Shown: positions 46,511-58,846, numbered from the stretch's first letter. The stretch: DNA of 64,000 bases from Deroplatys truncata (GCA_030765065.1 CM060980.1:66588364-66652363), one strand, 5' to 3'. Numbers and translations: made by a program. Notes: generated by a model from the letters alone, not told the origin.

Positions 46511-47450
46511 TGTGAATATAACGCATAAGTTCTTTTCCCTTCTAACATTGAAGATAAAATAAGGAAACAATATTTTCACACAGTCTAATTGATCGATAAC
46601 ACAGATGCTAATATTTAGTTTGCCTTCTTGAAACATTACAAGATCTAATTGTAACCATAGCGTTAGACACATTCACGAAAGCTTGTGCTTTGCATGGTAG
46701 TGTTTAATGACGCTTTGGAAAACCATTCCTAAAATGCTATACTTTTAAAAGTGCTCATGCTTTCAAGTGTTTCATAAAAATCTGATACGTATGGTAAATC
46801 ACCTTAAAACGTTATATATAAATACTAGCTCAGTAAGAGCGCAGGTTACAAAGCCCACTGTATTAGTAATAGCACATCTAACTACTATGTGTTAGTATAC
46901 ACTTAGTATGTGTACACTAAGTATACACAAACCTAGTTCGTTTGCTTTTATAATCTAACATTATCCAGAGGTAAATAATCATATAATTATTCTTAGAAGC
47001 TAGTAAAAGAAGACAGCGTAGCTGTCGATGATACCCTGCAAATAAAGTGTATATATACATAAATGGAAGTGGTGCAGTATTTGTTAACAATGTTTATTTA
47101 GTACCTTCGCATTTTTCCTGGAACATTTAAGTAACCGATATCATTTCATTAAATATTTTAGTTGTTCTCCAATACTTGCATCTCCTATAGAATATACAAT
47201 ATCGAAATTCCGGTAAAATTTCAAATGTCAATCCCGCCTATATTTCCATCAAATTTAATATCTTGTAGCAGTGGTTCAAATTCATTTCAGAAATATCTGT
47301 TGATGAAAATATGTTGCTAATAATGATCTAAAGCATTTTAACCAATTACACGAGTTGTTTCAACCGACATTGCATGGATGTATTCTATAAGTACGAAATG
47401 AAGATAACAATATTATATTTTCTGAAAGTAGGGATAAGCTTGCAATTTTT
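46511..47450. other. Unassigned AT-rich sequence
   Basis: An imperfect palindrome (GTATACACTTAGTA / CACTAAGTATAC) lies at 46895-46927. No gene was recognised. Confidence 0.35.
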
Positions 47451-48339
47451 ACTTTCTCTACTACGTATAGTAAGTAGGGGAAGTAGTGTATTCCACCCAA
47501 AATTTCGATACCGAGATTTCACCGGAAATACATGTTTTGAGACCCCCTGAATCCAAAAAAAGCATTTTTGGAAACATGTCCGTGTGTGTCTGTGTGTCTG
47601 TGTCTGTTTGTGTGTCTGTGAACAGCATAACTCAGAAACGAACAGTCGGATAAACACCAAACTTGGTATTTGGGTTCAGTATCTTCCAGGGATGCGACAC
47701 GAAGGTTTTCAAGAAAATCCCCCCACCCCAAAGTACCCTTTACATGGAAGATTTTTCGAAAATTTTAATTTTCTCAAAAATGGCTCTAACGATTTTGATG
47801 AAAATATCATATGTTTAAGATATTTTTATGCCAAATAAAATGTATATGTTGAATTTTCTGGGAATGTATCCAAAAGTATTCTTTATTGTGAACGACTTTT
47901 GCATAACTGGTAAACCATAAGAGATAGACAAAATGGTACTACACAAAAATGTAGATCTCCTTAAAATACACAATTTATGTCATATACATTTTTTTCGTTG
48001 AGTGAACCATTTTCGAGATATTGCTTGTTATTCCCTTAAATTTTTCAATACTTATTTTCTCAAATGGGAATTCGTTATTCATTTTTTTTGTCTTGGATAT
48101 GCAAAGAGTTATAATCTGTGGCAAAGGGAATGGTGCTCCACCTAGCAACCAGCTATTAAGAGATATGTGTGTGCTTAAAGGCTACTGTTTTTCTATATTG
48201 CCCTTGTAAATATATTTTCCCCTTACATCTACAAGAAAATTAGCAATAAGATAGGGTCTGCAAATGTTTATCTCGATTAACATGAACTAGATGGAGGATA
48301 AGCGTTTGTAAAAATACTTTGTACAAGAGTAGAGAAAGT
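47451..48339 (+). repeat. R1 interspersed repeat, copy 11, best preserved
   Basis: The copy begins ACTTTCTCTACT at 47451 and ends with its reverse complement AGTAGAGAAAGT at 48328-48339, giving 889 bp with perfect 12-bp inverted ends. All R1 blocks are present, with a (TG)n-rich microsatellite at 47581-47624. The inverted ends suggest a non-autonomous DNA element, but bases just outside are also partly shared between copies, so the exact boundary is unsettled and no target duplication is evident. Confidence 0.75.
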
Positions 48340-48539
48340 CATGTGAGTGTAACACATCAGAATTTTATATGTAAAGTGCAAGTGTCAAAAGTTTTGTCAA
48401 CATTAATCTAATAATGCAGATTTGCAGATAAAGGGTTAAAAATAGTGTAACAAATGAGAACACCAGTTGCTGCTAAACACATTTTACCAGCACATGCTCA
48501 GCTTAGTACAAACTTTACACTTGAGACACTTTTGACACA

Positions 48540-48935
48540 TGCTTGGAACAGCACACAACTGATCCGCCTAATCCAATCATAAATGAACGGCAGAGTTACA
48601 ACTCACAACTGAACTGTACTCGGCACTGTCCACGTTTAACTGTCCAAACTCTGCAACTTCTTGACTGCACTTAACTTCGTAACTTCTCAACTGTCCGAGC
48701 AAGAGTAGTCCTTTATATATAGTTAGGTCCCGCATACAAAGCGGAATGTTCCAAAAAAAGGTAGTTAATAGAACATGCCGAAAGAAATGTTCTGGAACAG
48801 TAAAAACTTCGGGGAAGCGACAGATAATGAGTTCTTTGGGCGCTTATTGTCCTGATGGACTGATTGAAAGCCCCATCCAGGTGCCGGGCCGGGATGCATT
48901 TACCGGCGACCTGCAGATATTTCGCCCACGCGGTC
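48540..48935 (-). repeat. LTR-like repeat with TATA box and heat-shock-type elements, copy 3
   Basis: It has TTTATATATAG at 48713-48723, GGAATGTTCC at 48743 and ATGTTCTGGAAC at 48788, and ends at minus-strand TGTGACCGCG near 48941. The layout repeats that of 11690-12198. Confidence 0.45.
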
Positions 48936-48941
48936 ACAATA

Positions 48942-50473
48942 TGTATAGGTACTATAGTTTTTAAAGACGAAATCCTATGACCTAAGAGCACAAATTTGTA
49001 CTCTAACTCACCACACTGTGTAAGTTTTGTCTAAAAGGGGTTGAAATTAAATGATAAGGACAGATTTTAAAAATGTCGAGGTACTATGTGAATCAAAATA
49101 AGGTTTGGGAGGCTTTTGAAGTTATAAAGTGAGTTATGGTTTTTTCCAAGGTTCTGTGAAGTTGTAATATAGCGTATAATTTTTTGGGGTCCAATAATAT
49201 AGGTGTGTTCATGTTATGTTGGATATTGTAGACAGTGATTGAAAATAAGTAGTGGAAGGCTTTTGAAAGTTGTAGGACAGCTTATCAGTTTTTGGAGATT
49301 CTAAAATCCAAGTAACCCGTTTCATCAACACCATATCTAAAATACTGAAGGATAACAAAGTTTACCGAAAGCAGAGGCAAATTTGGTGATATGTACACGA
49401 TATGCAACTCCACCCCCCCGACCAGTGATAAAGTTTCAAAATATTTTAAGTCTACCCATTAACCCCTTGAGTAAAGCTCATGTTGCAATAAAACGCCAAA
49501 AAAGTTCTATTATATAATCAACGAAACGGGAATGAAATCAGGTGACATGAATATGAAAACTCATTAACCCCTCTCCACTTAAAGAAACCCACACAGATAC
49601 ATTCATTTTCTCACTTTATAATATTAGTATAGATAACATTATCAATGTCAAAATACCGAACACTTGCGTATACCATTACATTTCCTAAGTGCATTTGGTT
49701 TGCCTAAAAAGATAAATATTTACAATGCTCTTCATATTTCAAATTTGTTGATAAATTTTCTTCAAACTCTGCATATGATATTTCATCTTCGTACTTCTAG
49801 CAGTTGGAAGTTGCTTCATACTTATGAAAGAGGACACTAATAGTGCTCCGAAAATGCAAACTTGCCTAAAATTGGAAGCAAAGATCAAATTATATTGTAG
49901 AACAGCTCTCAGACAACGCAGTGCAATCACCGACTGAAACACAAAACTACTAAAGATGGATTTACTCCAGTGAAACAGCGTAATGAAGCGCAACGCTATT
50001 AGATGAAATATGGTGGAAAAAGTTTCGTTCATGCCTCCGTAACTTTCATCAAATCGAATGCAGAAGCTGTGTTGAATAATTTACAAAATCCTCGAAGTAA
50101 AGTTTGGAAAGAAAAACTGGAACTAATTGTACGCAATTACAAATTCATTCCACAGTCTGCGCATAAATCAGGAAGGTAATTTAGGAAAACGATCACTCCA
50201 AATATAGAACACAAGTCTTTGTTTTCATCCAAACATTAATGTAAAATTCTTCCCATATTTAGCAAGTGAAGTTTTTGGCAAGGATAACCTCCAAAGAGCA
50301 CATGAATGTCATTGTGCTATAACCATAAATGTCTCGTGTCAGGCATTGAAAACTAAAGTATGGGCATTTAAGTGGACAAATAAGAAGCATATTTTAAATA
50401 TTTTGTGAGAAGATATGAAGTATCAAAGTTTAAGCGTTGTTTTACCTTTATTCATCTGAAAAAACGAGTTTTA
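48942..50473. other. Unassigned AT-rich sequence
   Basis: No gene, terminal repeats or dispersed family recognised. Confidence 0.4.
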
Positions 50474-50689
50474 CGAAGAGCATTCAAAAAGTTTTGCAAC
50501 CAGGCCTATCCATTGTTAGACAATAATGGTTACAAAAATGTAACTAATACGGCTGGTAAAAATTGACCTTAAGCTATGAAAAATATGCATAAGAGTGAGT
50601 TTAAACTTTATTATTTATAGTCTACAGTCTGTTTAGTTTAGTCCTGTGGCAATAACTGGTGAAAAAGCCTGGATATTTCTAAAGAGAAC

Positions 50690-52745
50690 ATTAGATTCTA
50701 TATTTTCACACGCTACAAGCTAGGTGAAACCGCAAAAACAATCCACGAGCTGTGATCAAGTGTGTTCATTTGATACCATTGCAAGATGGATTCGATCATT
50801 TGAAGAAGGGTGAGAGACTTTGAAAGAGAAACCCCGTTCTGGCCGGTCTCGGGAAGCTGTGAACGAAAGAACAGTTCAAAGAGTGAGGAACTTAGTGGAG
50901 GAAAATCGACATATTACTGTTGAAATATTAAGTATGGAAGTCGGTATGAATGTTGGCAGCATTGACTGTACACTCCATGATCATTTAAAGCTGCGAAAAA
51001 CCTGCAAAATGGATTCTGCATTCTCTAACAATGAAGAGAATAGGAGAAAGGAATGTGCAAGGAAACTGCTGAGCATGTTTCCAACTAATGTCCTAAACGT
51101 TTTACAGATGTATGCACTGGTGATGAAAGTTGGTTTTATTATTATACCGCACCAAATAAAGCTCAGAATTATGTCTGGGTAAATGAGAATGGTTCAAGAA
51201 CAGTCGTTCTTCGGCAAGATTTTCATTCTCGGAAGCGAATGTTCACCGTGCTCTTCAACTATGAAGCACCATTAGTGGTTGGCAACGTCAGAAGGAATGA
51301 CAATACATGGAGAATACTATGGCTTTTATGTTTTGAATTCTTTATTTCAAGAGCTGAGGTGGCGGTGTCCAAAGACAGGAACTTCAAGGCTATTGCTTTG
51401 AGGCAGTAGTTTTAACACTTAAATGATTTCAGTCAAATTATATAATATGTAAATTCAATAACAGACCGCCTTGAAGCAATATGTGTGTGTAATAATTTGT
51501 AAAATGTATATAGCAGTCATTGCATATGCTTATATTATTGTATACATGTTCAATAATATTATGTGAATATATTACGTAATTTAATAATGTAGGAGCTGTG
51601 AGAATAATAGGTTAAACTTTGCTAACAATGAGGTAACCTTGAGGTAATAATCAGGTTGAAAGTTTAACAATACTACTTCTGATTCTTGAAAACAATAATG
51701 TAATTTTAGTGACAGTTTATAAAACAGCCAATCAGCAACCAGAAAAAGCTTTAATTAAATGAAGGTATTCTATTGGAGTAGGATTAGCCAATCAGAAACT
51801 GAAAAGGAGAAAATTTTACAAATTTAGAGTTCAGTTGCCTGCAGACAGTGATTGTAACCGGATGCGAGATGCGTCCTCGAGAGATTTAATACGTATTCGT
51901 GTGAGACGAAACATAAGTTTACGTGTTAAAAAGTGCAAGTATTTAATAAAAACATCTCACAGCTCTCTCACTATCAGTGAAGTGTTATTTAAATCGTGTC
52001 AAGCAGTAATAAAAGGAGTGAAGTAAAATTATAATCTTTGTAAGCCTACATTCTAGTCGCACCACAACCCTGCCAAGACATCCATTTCTCTAAAACAATA
52101 ATACTGACGCAGCCGAGGCAAATATAAATAAATATTTAAAAAAACAGTCAAATTACAAAGTTAATATTTTTAATTTTTTTTTTGACGAAGGCTACCGAGT
52201 ACGATACGTGCGGTTGCAACTACTGCAAGTTCGGCTCCTCAACAGTTGTAATATAATACAACTCCTTCGATACAAAATAATACATCTTCAAACTGACTTT
52301 CCATACGTAGTAACAACAATACAAACTACTTCAAATTGACGCCCAAAGCGTGGTGCAAATAACGTAACAAGCCATCTTCCCAAATTGGCGTCCATACTTG
52401 GGGCTAATGAATATCTCTCTCAGCTTTTGTATGACAATGCATCTCGCAGAACAGCGGAAAATTTGAGGAAACTGTAAGCCACTAAAGTCCAGTTGTTTCA
52501 CCATCCATCCTACAGTACGAATCTTACACCGAGCAAAATCTGGCTGTTTCCTCGAGTGAAATCAGGCATTGCTGGAAAAAACTTTTAAACGAGTGCAGGA
52601 CCTTGCTCAGGCTATAAATTCAGCTCTGTTTACAACACCTCAGTCTGACTATCATAGTACTTTTGACAAGTGGTAGCGCCATCTACAACTGTGTGTGGAC
52701 AGAGATGGAGACAACTTTGAAGGATTGTGAGGCTAAGTCTTTGAA
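50690..52745 (+). pseudogene. mariner transposase, split by an insertion and lacking the third catalytic Asp
   Basis: The N-terminal region (YKLGETAKTIHEL, RWIRSFEEG) leads into PRSGRSREAVNERTVQRVR and DHLKLRKTCKMDS. The first catalytic block CTGDESWFYYY lies near 51118-51140, in a different frame from the preceding ORF. Coding similarity stops near 51400, where the LTR-like insert begins, and resumes at about 52425 with LLYDNASRRTAENLRK (second Asp). The third block reads LTPSKIWLFPR, so Lys stands where mariners have Asp. Later stops follow, with YHSTFDKW and LQLCVDRDGDNFEG as the C-terminal blocks. The gene has been dead for a long time. Confidence 0.88.
51401..52376 (+). repeat. LTR-like interspersed repeat L, copy 2, inserted in mariner
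   Basis: It is the reverse complement of 14510-15451 with moderate divergence and is bounded by coding sequence of one mariner gene on both sides, which fixes its extent. In plus sense it begins TGAGGCAGT and ends GTAACA. It has two AGCCAATCAG (CCAAT) boxes at 51726 and 51787, an arthropod initiator-like GTTCAGTTGCC near 51830, and AATAAAA words at 51945 and 52008. That order (CCAAT, initiator, polyadenylation signal) fits a solo LTR. I could not identify a convincing target duplication. Confidence 0.65.
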
Positions 52746-53099
52746 TTCAATCCTTAGTTTGGACTTTAAGGTAACACTTGCAAAACTTTTTGAATGCCCC
52801 TCGTAAACTCATAAAATCTGGTGTTCCTTATCATAGATAGCTTAAAAGAATATAACATCTCTGATAACGATCACTATATACTTTCAGACAAAATTCATAT
52901 ATGCTTTGATAATAAAATTGATCTTTCACGTTGAGAAACGAATCCAATTTAAAATCTAGTGTGTTGCGTATTCATAACTTTCTCCATTAACTATGTTTAT
53001 TTTTATCCTTCTTCTACAAAATAATCTTACACAGCTTATTTTTCGTTTACTTCATGTTAATATAAATAAATATTTGCAGATTAGGTTTCATTACACATT

Positions 53100-53718
53100 T
53101 ATTGTGAGTATAGTGGAGTAAAGGAAGCTGAAGCCATGGTAAAAATTCAAAAAAGCGCTGCGTATATACTGACTTCGAAATTATATATTTTGAATAACGT
53201 CCCAAAAAACCAAAGAATGCTGACTTAGAATTTTGCAAAAATGTATGAATGCATTTGAAACTTCAAACTGATTGCAAAAACATCTGAGATGGCGAATGCT
53301 ACAAAAAAACGATATTTAAAACAAATTGTGTGTTTTAAGAAATCTGCATGTTTCGTGAGGTAAGCTTTCGTCTATGTCTTGTGGTTTGAAGTTATATATA
53401 GTTATACAACATAATTCTTTTTCATAATGAAGATGTTACAACCTGTTCCTAGAAAATTCAATATACCTTCATTAGACAAGAAATCTTGTTAAACATACGT
53501 TATATTAATCAAAAAGTTAGAGGCATTTTTTATAAAATAAAACCAATGAAAACTTTTCCATTTAAAGGATAATTTGGGACAGGGGGATTTACTTTAGTGT
53601 TAAACCGAATGTTTGTTTATGACTCATGCTGTTCACACATACGCCGGATTTTTTTTCGGTAAAATTTTGGGTGGAATGCAATACTTCCTCTACCTGTTAC
53701 TTATTAGTTTAGAATAAA
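53100..53718 (-). repeat. R1 interspersed repeat, copy 12
   Basis: Minus-strand blocks ACAAATTGTGTGTTTTAAG, AGAAAATTCAATATACC, TTATATTAATCAAAAAGTTAG, ATGCTGTTCACACA and TTTTGGGTGGAATGCAATAC occur in order. The microsatellite and some internal blocks are deleted. Confidence 0.65.
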
Positions 53719-53914
53719 ACTGCAATAGTATAGCCGGAACTCAAACCATGGACCCCCTATTCATACCGATGCTCTAATACTGAGCTCCTAACCTGGATAA
53801 TCAAATATGCAATAAAAATTCTCACCTGATTTACACATTCAGATAAACCTTCGAGGTGATATCAAATTCTCCAAGATATTAGCCTTAAAAAGATTTGCAG
53901 TGTTTAAAGTATTC

Positions 53915-54052
53915 TTACTTTCTCTACCTATTATAGGTGAAGGAATTTGCACGAAAAAATGGATATAGAGATTTCATCGAAAATACACCTTTAGAGGTCT
54001 ACTGAGCACAAAAGGACACTTTTAGAAAAAAAATGCCATGCACGCGCGTATC

Positions 54053-54107
<55 letters not shown>

Positions 54108-54440
54108 AGCATAGGTAACCCAAAAACGATAAACGCCAATTTGAGTCAGGCACGGTTTAAGAATGCGAAACGAAGATTTTCGGGATTTCTCGCACACTAA
54201 ACTACTCTTCACATGGATAAATTTTCGTTATTTTTGATTTTCTCAAATATTTAAGATATCTCCATGATTAATAAAGTGGATATCCTATATTTTCTGTGAT
54301 TTTGTTGGCAAGTTTTCTTCATTCTAAAGAATCCTGTATTACTTTGAATAACTGGTAAATCAAAAGTGATGAAAAATTAGAACTCATTGAAATATATAAT
54401 GTTGAACTGGCATGCGACATCTATAAAGTATCTTACACGA
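53915..54440 (+). repeat. R1 interspersed repeat, copy 13, with (GA)n microsatellite
   Basis: It begins TTACTTTCTCTACCTATTAT and has a pure (GA)n run at 54056-54105 in place of the usual (TG)n, followed by GAACAGCATAGGTAACCC and the ACGAAGATTTTC block. Confidence 0.65.
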
Positions 54441-54835
54441 TTCTTCGTTTTTCTCACATTAATATAAATACTAACACTGTGAGAACAGCTGTGTTTTGGT
54501 TTCCGAATCGTAGACGGTTTGAGAGTTATACACTGTGCGGCTCACTAGTATAAAATCTTGTCCTAAACATTACCTCAACTCACACTCACAGAATGACACA
54601 GAAATCCTTAGGGTAAATATTTCGAGCTGTTGCCAATTTTACTATCTTCCTGTATATTGGAGTGGTTCCGTAGCAAGTGTCGCAAAACCTGAACATTCAC
54701 ACCGCTGATTCTTGAAAGCGCAGCTTACTGTTTCTTTGTTGGTCTCTTGCTTAATAGGGGTCGCGTTTCAATTAGATTTATGATCTCTTCTTTTGCAGGG
54801 TTTTCTGGCTGAGAAACATACTACAGTAATCACTA

Positions 54836-54965
54836 GGCATTTTGATTAAAAGAAATAAGTCCATATAAACGGTTGTTTGGGGGTGAGGGATTCCATGAAA
54901 ATAATCTTATCTTGCATCCTTAGCAAATGGGCTTTAAACACAAAGTTGAATATGAGTAGTCTTAT
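54836..54965 (-). repeat. R1 fragment, copy 14
   Basis: CATTTTGATTAAAAG, TTTGGGGGTGAGGG and CTTGCATCCTTAGCAAATGG are minus-sense R1 blocks. Confidence 0.5.
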
Positions 54966-54987
54966 TATGAGAGTTCTGAAACAAAGG

Positions 54988-55165
54988 AAGATGCCGACAA
55001 GCGATAAAGTTCTTTGTTCTACGCCGACAAGTCCGCCTCCTCCCTTTGTGTGCTCACATGCCGACAGGTCTCGTGTCGTTAGGCCCCGCCCCCTCTCGCT
55101 TTGTGTGCTTACCTAATGCCGACAGTGTCTGTGCTAACAGGTCCTACCCCCCTCCCCAATGCGTT
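54988..55165. repeat. GC-rich imperfect repeats, about 60 bp
   Basis: GCCGACA(A/G)G.T units start near 54991, 55023, 55062 and 55118, separated by CTTTGTGTGCT and C-rich CCTCCCC/CCGCCCCC blocks. The sequence is much GC-richer than its flanks. No gene was recognised. Confidence 0.5.
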
Positions 55166-55423
55166 CTACTGTGGCGTCATGACTTGATGGAATTGTTTTC
55201 TCGAGTCCTGCCGCCCCTCGGCAAATTAATTAGGTAATGTTCGTCAAACATTTTTTTTATGATTACTAAGGTCTGCAGATTGCATCCTCGAGCAATTAAG
55301 TTTTTTGATTAATGAATTGTTGACTGGAGCTTGAGTATAAGTAGTCTGCTCACGGGAACAGTCTGTCATGTAATGAAACACTGCAGCCTTCTTGTATCTG
55401 GGGAAATCGCTTGTCCATTAGCT

Positions 55424-55590
55424 GAACATGTTAGACGCTTTCAACACATTAATAGGCTTTTAAGTTTACATTCCGGATCTGTTTACATACATTAGCGATC
55501 AACGACATACTTCCGCCAGGCGGTAACGGTGACCTCTATTAGCTGACCCGTTAGACGCTTTCACCCCATTAGCGAACAATGTCAGTAATT
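55424..55590. repeat. Short duplicated block, about 118-bp period
   Basis: TTAGCTGA.C..GTTAGACGCTTTCA.C.CATTA occurs at about 55418 and again at 55540. Confidence 0.6.
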
Positions 55591-55689
55591 GTTTTCCTAA
55601 GTGCTCTGCCCAACACTCAACACTTTAGATTTTAGCGATGGAAATGATATAAAAAGCACCAGCTTCTCCAATGAGTTTCAAGTTGACCA

Positions 55690-57988
55690 GGATGCCCGGG
55701 TTCGAATTACAAATTCAGCTTCTAATAACTCAGAGACTAATTACGATAAAGACATCAAATAAAGTTTATTACATTAATGTCATTAGATAGTTTCTTGTGA
55801 ATGTATATTTGGGTACATGGTGTCCAGGGTTCGAATACCGATAAAATGTAATTTAATTATAAATTTAATAACTCCTAAACTAATTAAGATAAAGACACCA
55901 AATAAACTTTATTGCCTTTATGTTATTAGGTATTATCTTGTGGAGGTGTAATTAGATACCTGACGTTCTGGGTTCGAACCTAATGTTTAAATCGTCATTA
56001 TCTCAGAAACTAAGAGAGGTAGAGGAATTGACCAAAGCATGATTGATAGCTCCTATGATGGGTAATTAATACTGTATATAATTTTTAATCAGTTGTCCTT
56101 ATTTCGAATCCCGACCTTTCAATCACTTACTTATTTTTTCTCTATACTCTAGAATATGTCACTTAGATTGATGCTGTAACTGCATACAGCACCTTTAAAC
56201 ATATCAAACTAATATTGTAAATAATTTTGTTTCTGGTGTCCAGGGTTCGAATACCGATAAAATGTAATTTAATTATAAATTTAATAACTTCTAAACTAAT
56301 TAAGATAAAGACGCCAAATAAACTTTATTGCCTTTATGTTATTAGGTATTATCTTGTGGATGTGTAATTAGATACCTGACGTTCAGGGTTCGATCCTAAT
56401 TTTTAAATCGTCATTATCTCAGAAACTAAGAGAGGTAGACGAGTGAACCAAAGCATGATTGATAGCTCCTATGAGGGGTAATTAATACTGTATATAATTT
56501 TCAATCAGTTGTCCTTACTTCGAATCCCGATCTTTCAATCACTTACTTATTTTTTCTCTATACTCTAGAATATATCACTTAGATTGATGCTGTAACTGCA
56601 TACAGCACCTTTAAACATATCAAACTAATATTGTAAATAATTTTGTTTCTGGTGTCCAGGGTTCGAATACCGATAAAATGTAGTTTAATTATAAATTTAT
56701 TAACTTCTAAACTAATTAAGATAAAGACGCCAAATAAACTTTATTGCCTTTATGTTATTAGGTATTATCTTGTGGATGTGTAATTAGATACCTGACGTTC
56801 TGGGTTCGATCCTAATTTTAAATCGTCATTATCTCAGAAACTAAGAGAGGTAGAGGAGTTGACCAAAGCATGATTGATAGCTCCTATGATGGGCAATTAA
56901 TACTGTATATAATTTTTAATCAGTTGTCCTTACTTCGAATCCCGATCTTTCAATCACTTACTTATTTTTTCTCTATACTCTAGAATATATCACTTAGATT
57001 GATGCTGTAAATGCATACAGCACCTTTAAACATATCAAACTAATATTGTAAATAATTTTGTTTCTGGTGTCCAGGGTTCGAATACCAATGAAATGTAATT
57101 TAATTATAAATTTAGTAACTCCTAAACTAATTAAGATAAAGATACCAAATAAACTTTATTGTGTTTATGTTATTAGGTAGTATCTTGTGGATGTGTATTT
57201 AGATACCTGACGTTCTGGGTTCGAGCCTAATTTTAAATCGTCATTATCTCAGAAAAGAAGAGAGGTAGAGGAGTTGACCAAAGCATGATTGATAACTCCT
57301 ATGATGGGCAATTAATACTGTATATAATTTTCAATCAGTTATCCTTACTTCGAATCCCGATCTTTCAATCACTTACTTATTTTTTCTCTATACTCTAGAA
57401 TATATCACTTAGATTGATGCTGTAAATGTATACAGCACCTTTAAACATATCAAACTAATACTGTAAATAATTTTGTTTCTGGTGTCCAGGGTTCGAATAC
57501 CGATAAAATGTAATTTAATTATAAATTTAATAACTCCTAAACTAATTAAGATAAAGACGCCAAATAAACTTTATTGCGTTTATGTTACTAGGTAGTATCT
57601 TGTGGATGTGTAATTAGATACCTGACGTTCTGGGTTCGAGCCTAATGTTTAAATCGTCATTATCTCAGAAACTAAGAGAGGTAGAGGAATTGACCAAAGC
57701 ATGATTGATAGCTCCTATGAGGGGCAATTAATACTTTATATAATTTTCAATCAGCTGTCTTTACTTCGAATCCCGATCTTTCAATCACTTACTTATTTTT
57801 CTCTATACTCTAGAATATATCACTTAGCTTGATGCTGTAAATGCATACAGCACCCTTAAACACATCAAACTAATATTGTAAATAATTCTGGTTCTGGTGT
57901 CCAGGGTTCGAATACCGATAAAATGTAATTTAATTATAAATTTAATAACTCCTAAACTAATTAAGATAAAGACACCAAATAAACTTTT
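55690..57988. repeat. 415-bp satellite array, about 5.2 units
   Basis: GGTGTCCAGGGTTCGAATACC starts monomers at 55819, 56235, 56651, 57066, 57481 and 57896, giving periods of 416, 416, 415, 415 and 415. A diverged partial unit precedes at 55690-55818. Each monomer has three tRNA B-box-like words (GGTTCGAATACC, GGTTCGA.CCTAA, TTCGAATCCCGA). Units are roughly 95% alike by eye. The last unit is cut after TAAACTTTTA by the terminal-repeat arm that starts at 57989. No coding capacity is conserved. Confidence 0.9.
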
Positions 57989-58846
57989 ATAGGGGGAAAG
58001 GATGCTCTCCTGAAACATTAGGTCTCTAGATAGAAGTATTTATAGGGGAGAGATAGGGAATACCAGGGCTGATGCTAGGCTAGTCAGATGCTAAAGGAGG
58101 GAGGGATATGCTTTATACGAGAGAGATAGGGAACACAAGGAAAGATGCTATACTAAACAGGACTTGAAGGATAGAATATGGGCGATATAGCGAACCGAGG
58201 AGAGGTATTAGGATAGGAGTTTTGAATGATGGAGTAGGTGTTTATATGCGAGAGATAGGGAATACGAGGGTCGATGCTAGGCTAGACGGTGTTGAATGAG
58301 GGAATGCATCTTATATGAGAGAGGTAGGGGAATATGAGGAGAAGTGCTAGGCTAGTCGGGAAGGTCTGAATGAGAGAGTATACGTCTATATGGGAAAATA
58401 TAGGGAAAACGAAGGTAGGTGCTAGGTTGAGAGAGTCTTCAAGGAGGAAAATGCATTTATATGAGAGCGTTAGGGCATACGAGGAGAGGTGCTAGTCTAG
58501 ACATGGTTTGAGGATTAGAGTATACGTTTATATGGGAGAAATATGGAAAACGGGAGAGATACAAGGATAGACAGAGATTGAAGGAGGAGGAATGTAGGTT
58601 TATACTGTAATATAGAGAGTAATTCGATTATAAAACTTTTCTCATCCAGCCTTACAACACTTTTATATACTTATTTTCTAAACCTTACAAACTTTATATT
58701 TGTTAAACAGTAGTGCGCGAGACGGAGAGGGACAAACAGTATATCGGTTTACAGTGAAGTATATATCCTAACCTATTCCCACCTTGTTTGTTCTGGATCT
58801 TCTCATTGTCTATCATCTAACGTAAACACGTAACAAGACGTAACAC
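57989..58846 (-). repeat. Right arm of long inverted repeat, with a true outer terminus (Polinton-like terminal repeat)
   Basis: 58036-58846 is the inverted partner of 2188-3034. This copy additionally has the outer terminus, AGGGGGAAAGGATGCTCTCC at 57989, which interrupts the satellite cleanly. Polinton ends are described as starting with AG, which fits. The ladder of TATAAACGC-type subrepeats appears here inverted. I read it as the left end of a second element that continues to the right; its other end and target duplication are outside the window. Confidence 0.65.

Larger units (their letters stand above)
50474..52803 (+). mobile_element. mariner transposon interrupted by an LTR-like insertion
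   Basis: The left end reads CGAAGAGCATTCAAAAAG from 50474; the right end, inverted, reads CGAGGGGCATTCAAAAAG ending at 52803. TA duplications are at 50472-50473 and 52804-52805. Subtracting the insertion at 51401-52376 leaves about 1.35 kb, normal for mariner. It is a different lineage from the copy at 10366. Confidence 0.9.

Noticed and set aside
2651..57988. Apparent link between the 418-bp duplication in the left arm and the 415-bp satellite
   Set aside because: The periods are similar but the sequences share no blocks; taken as coincidence.
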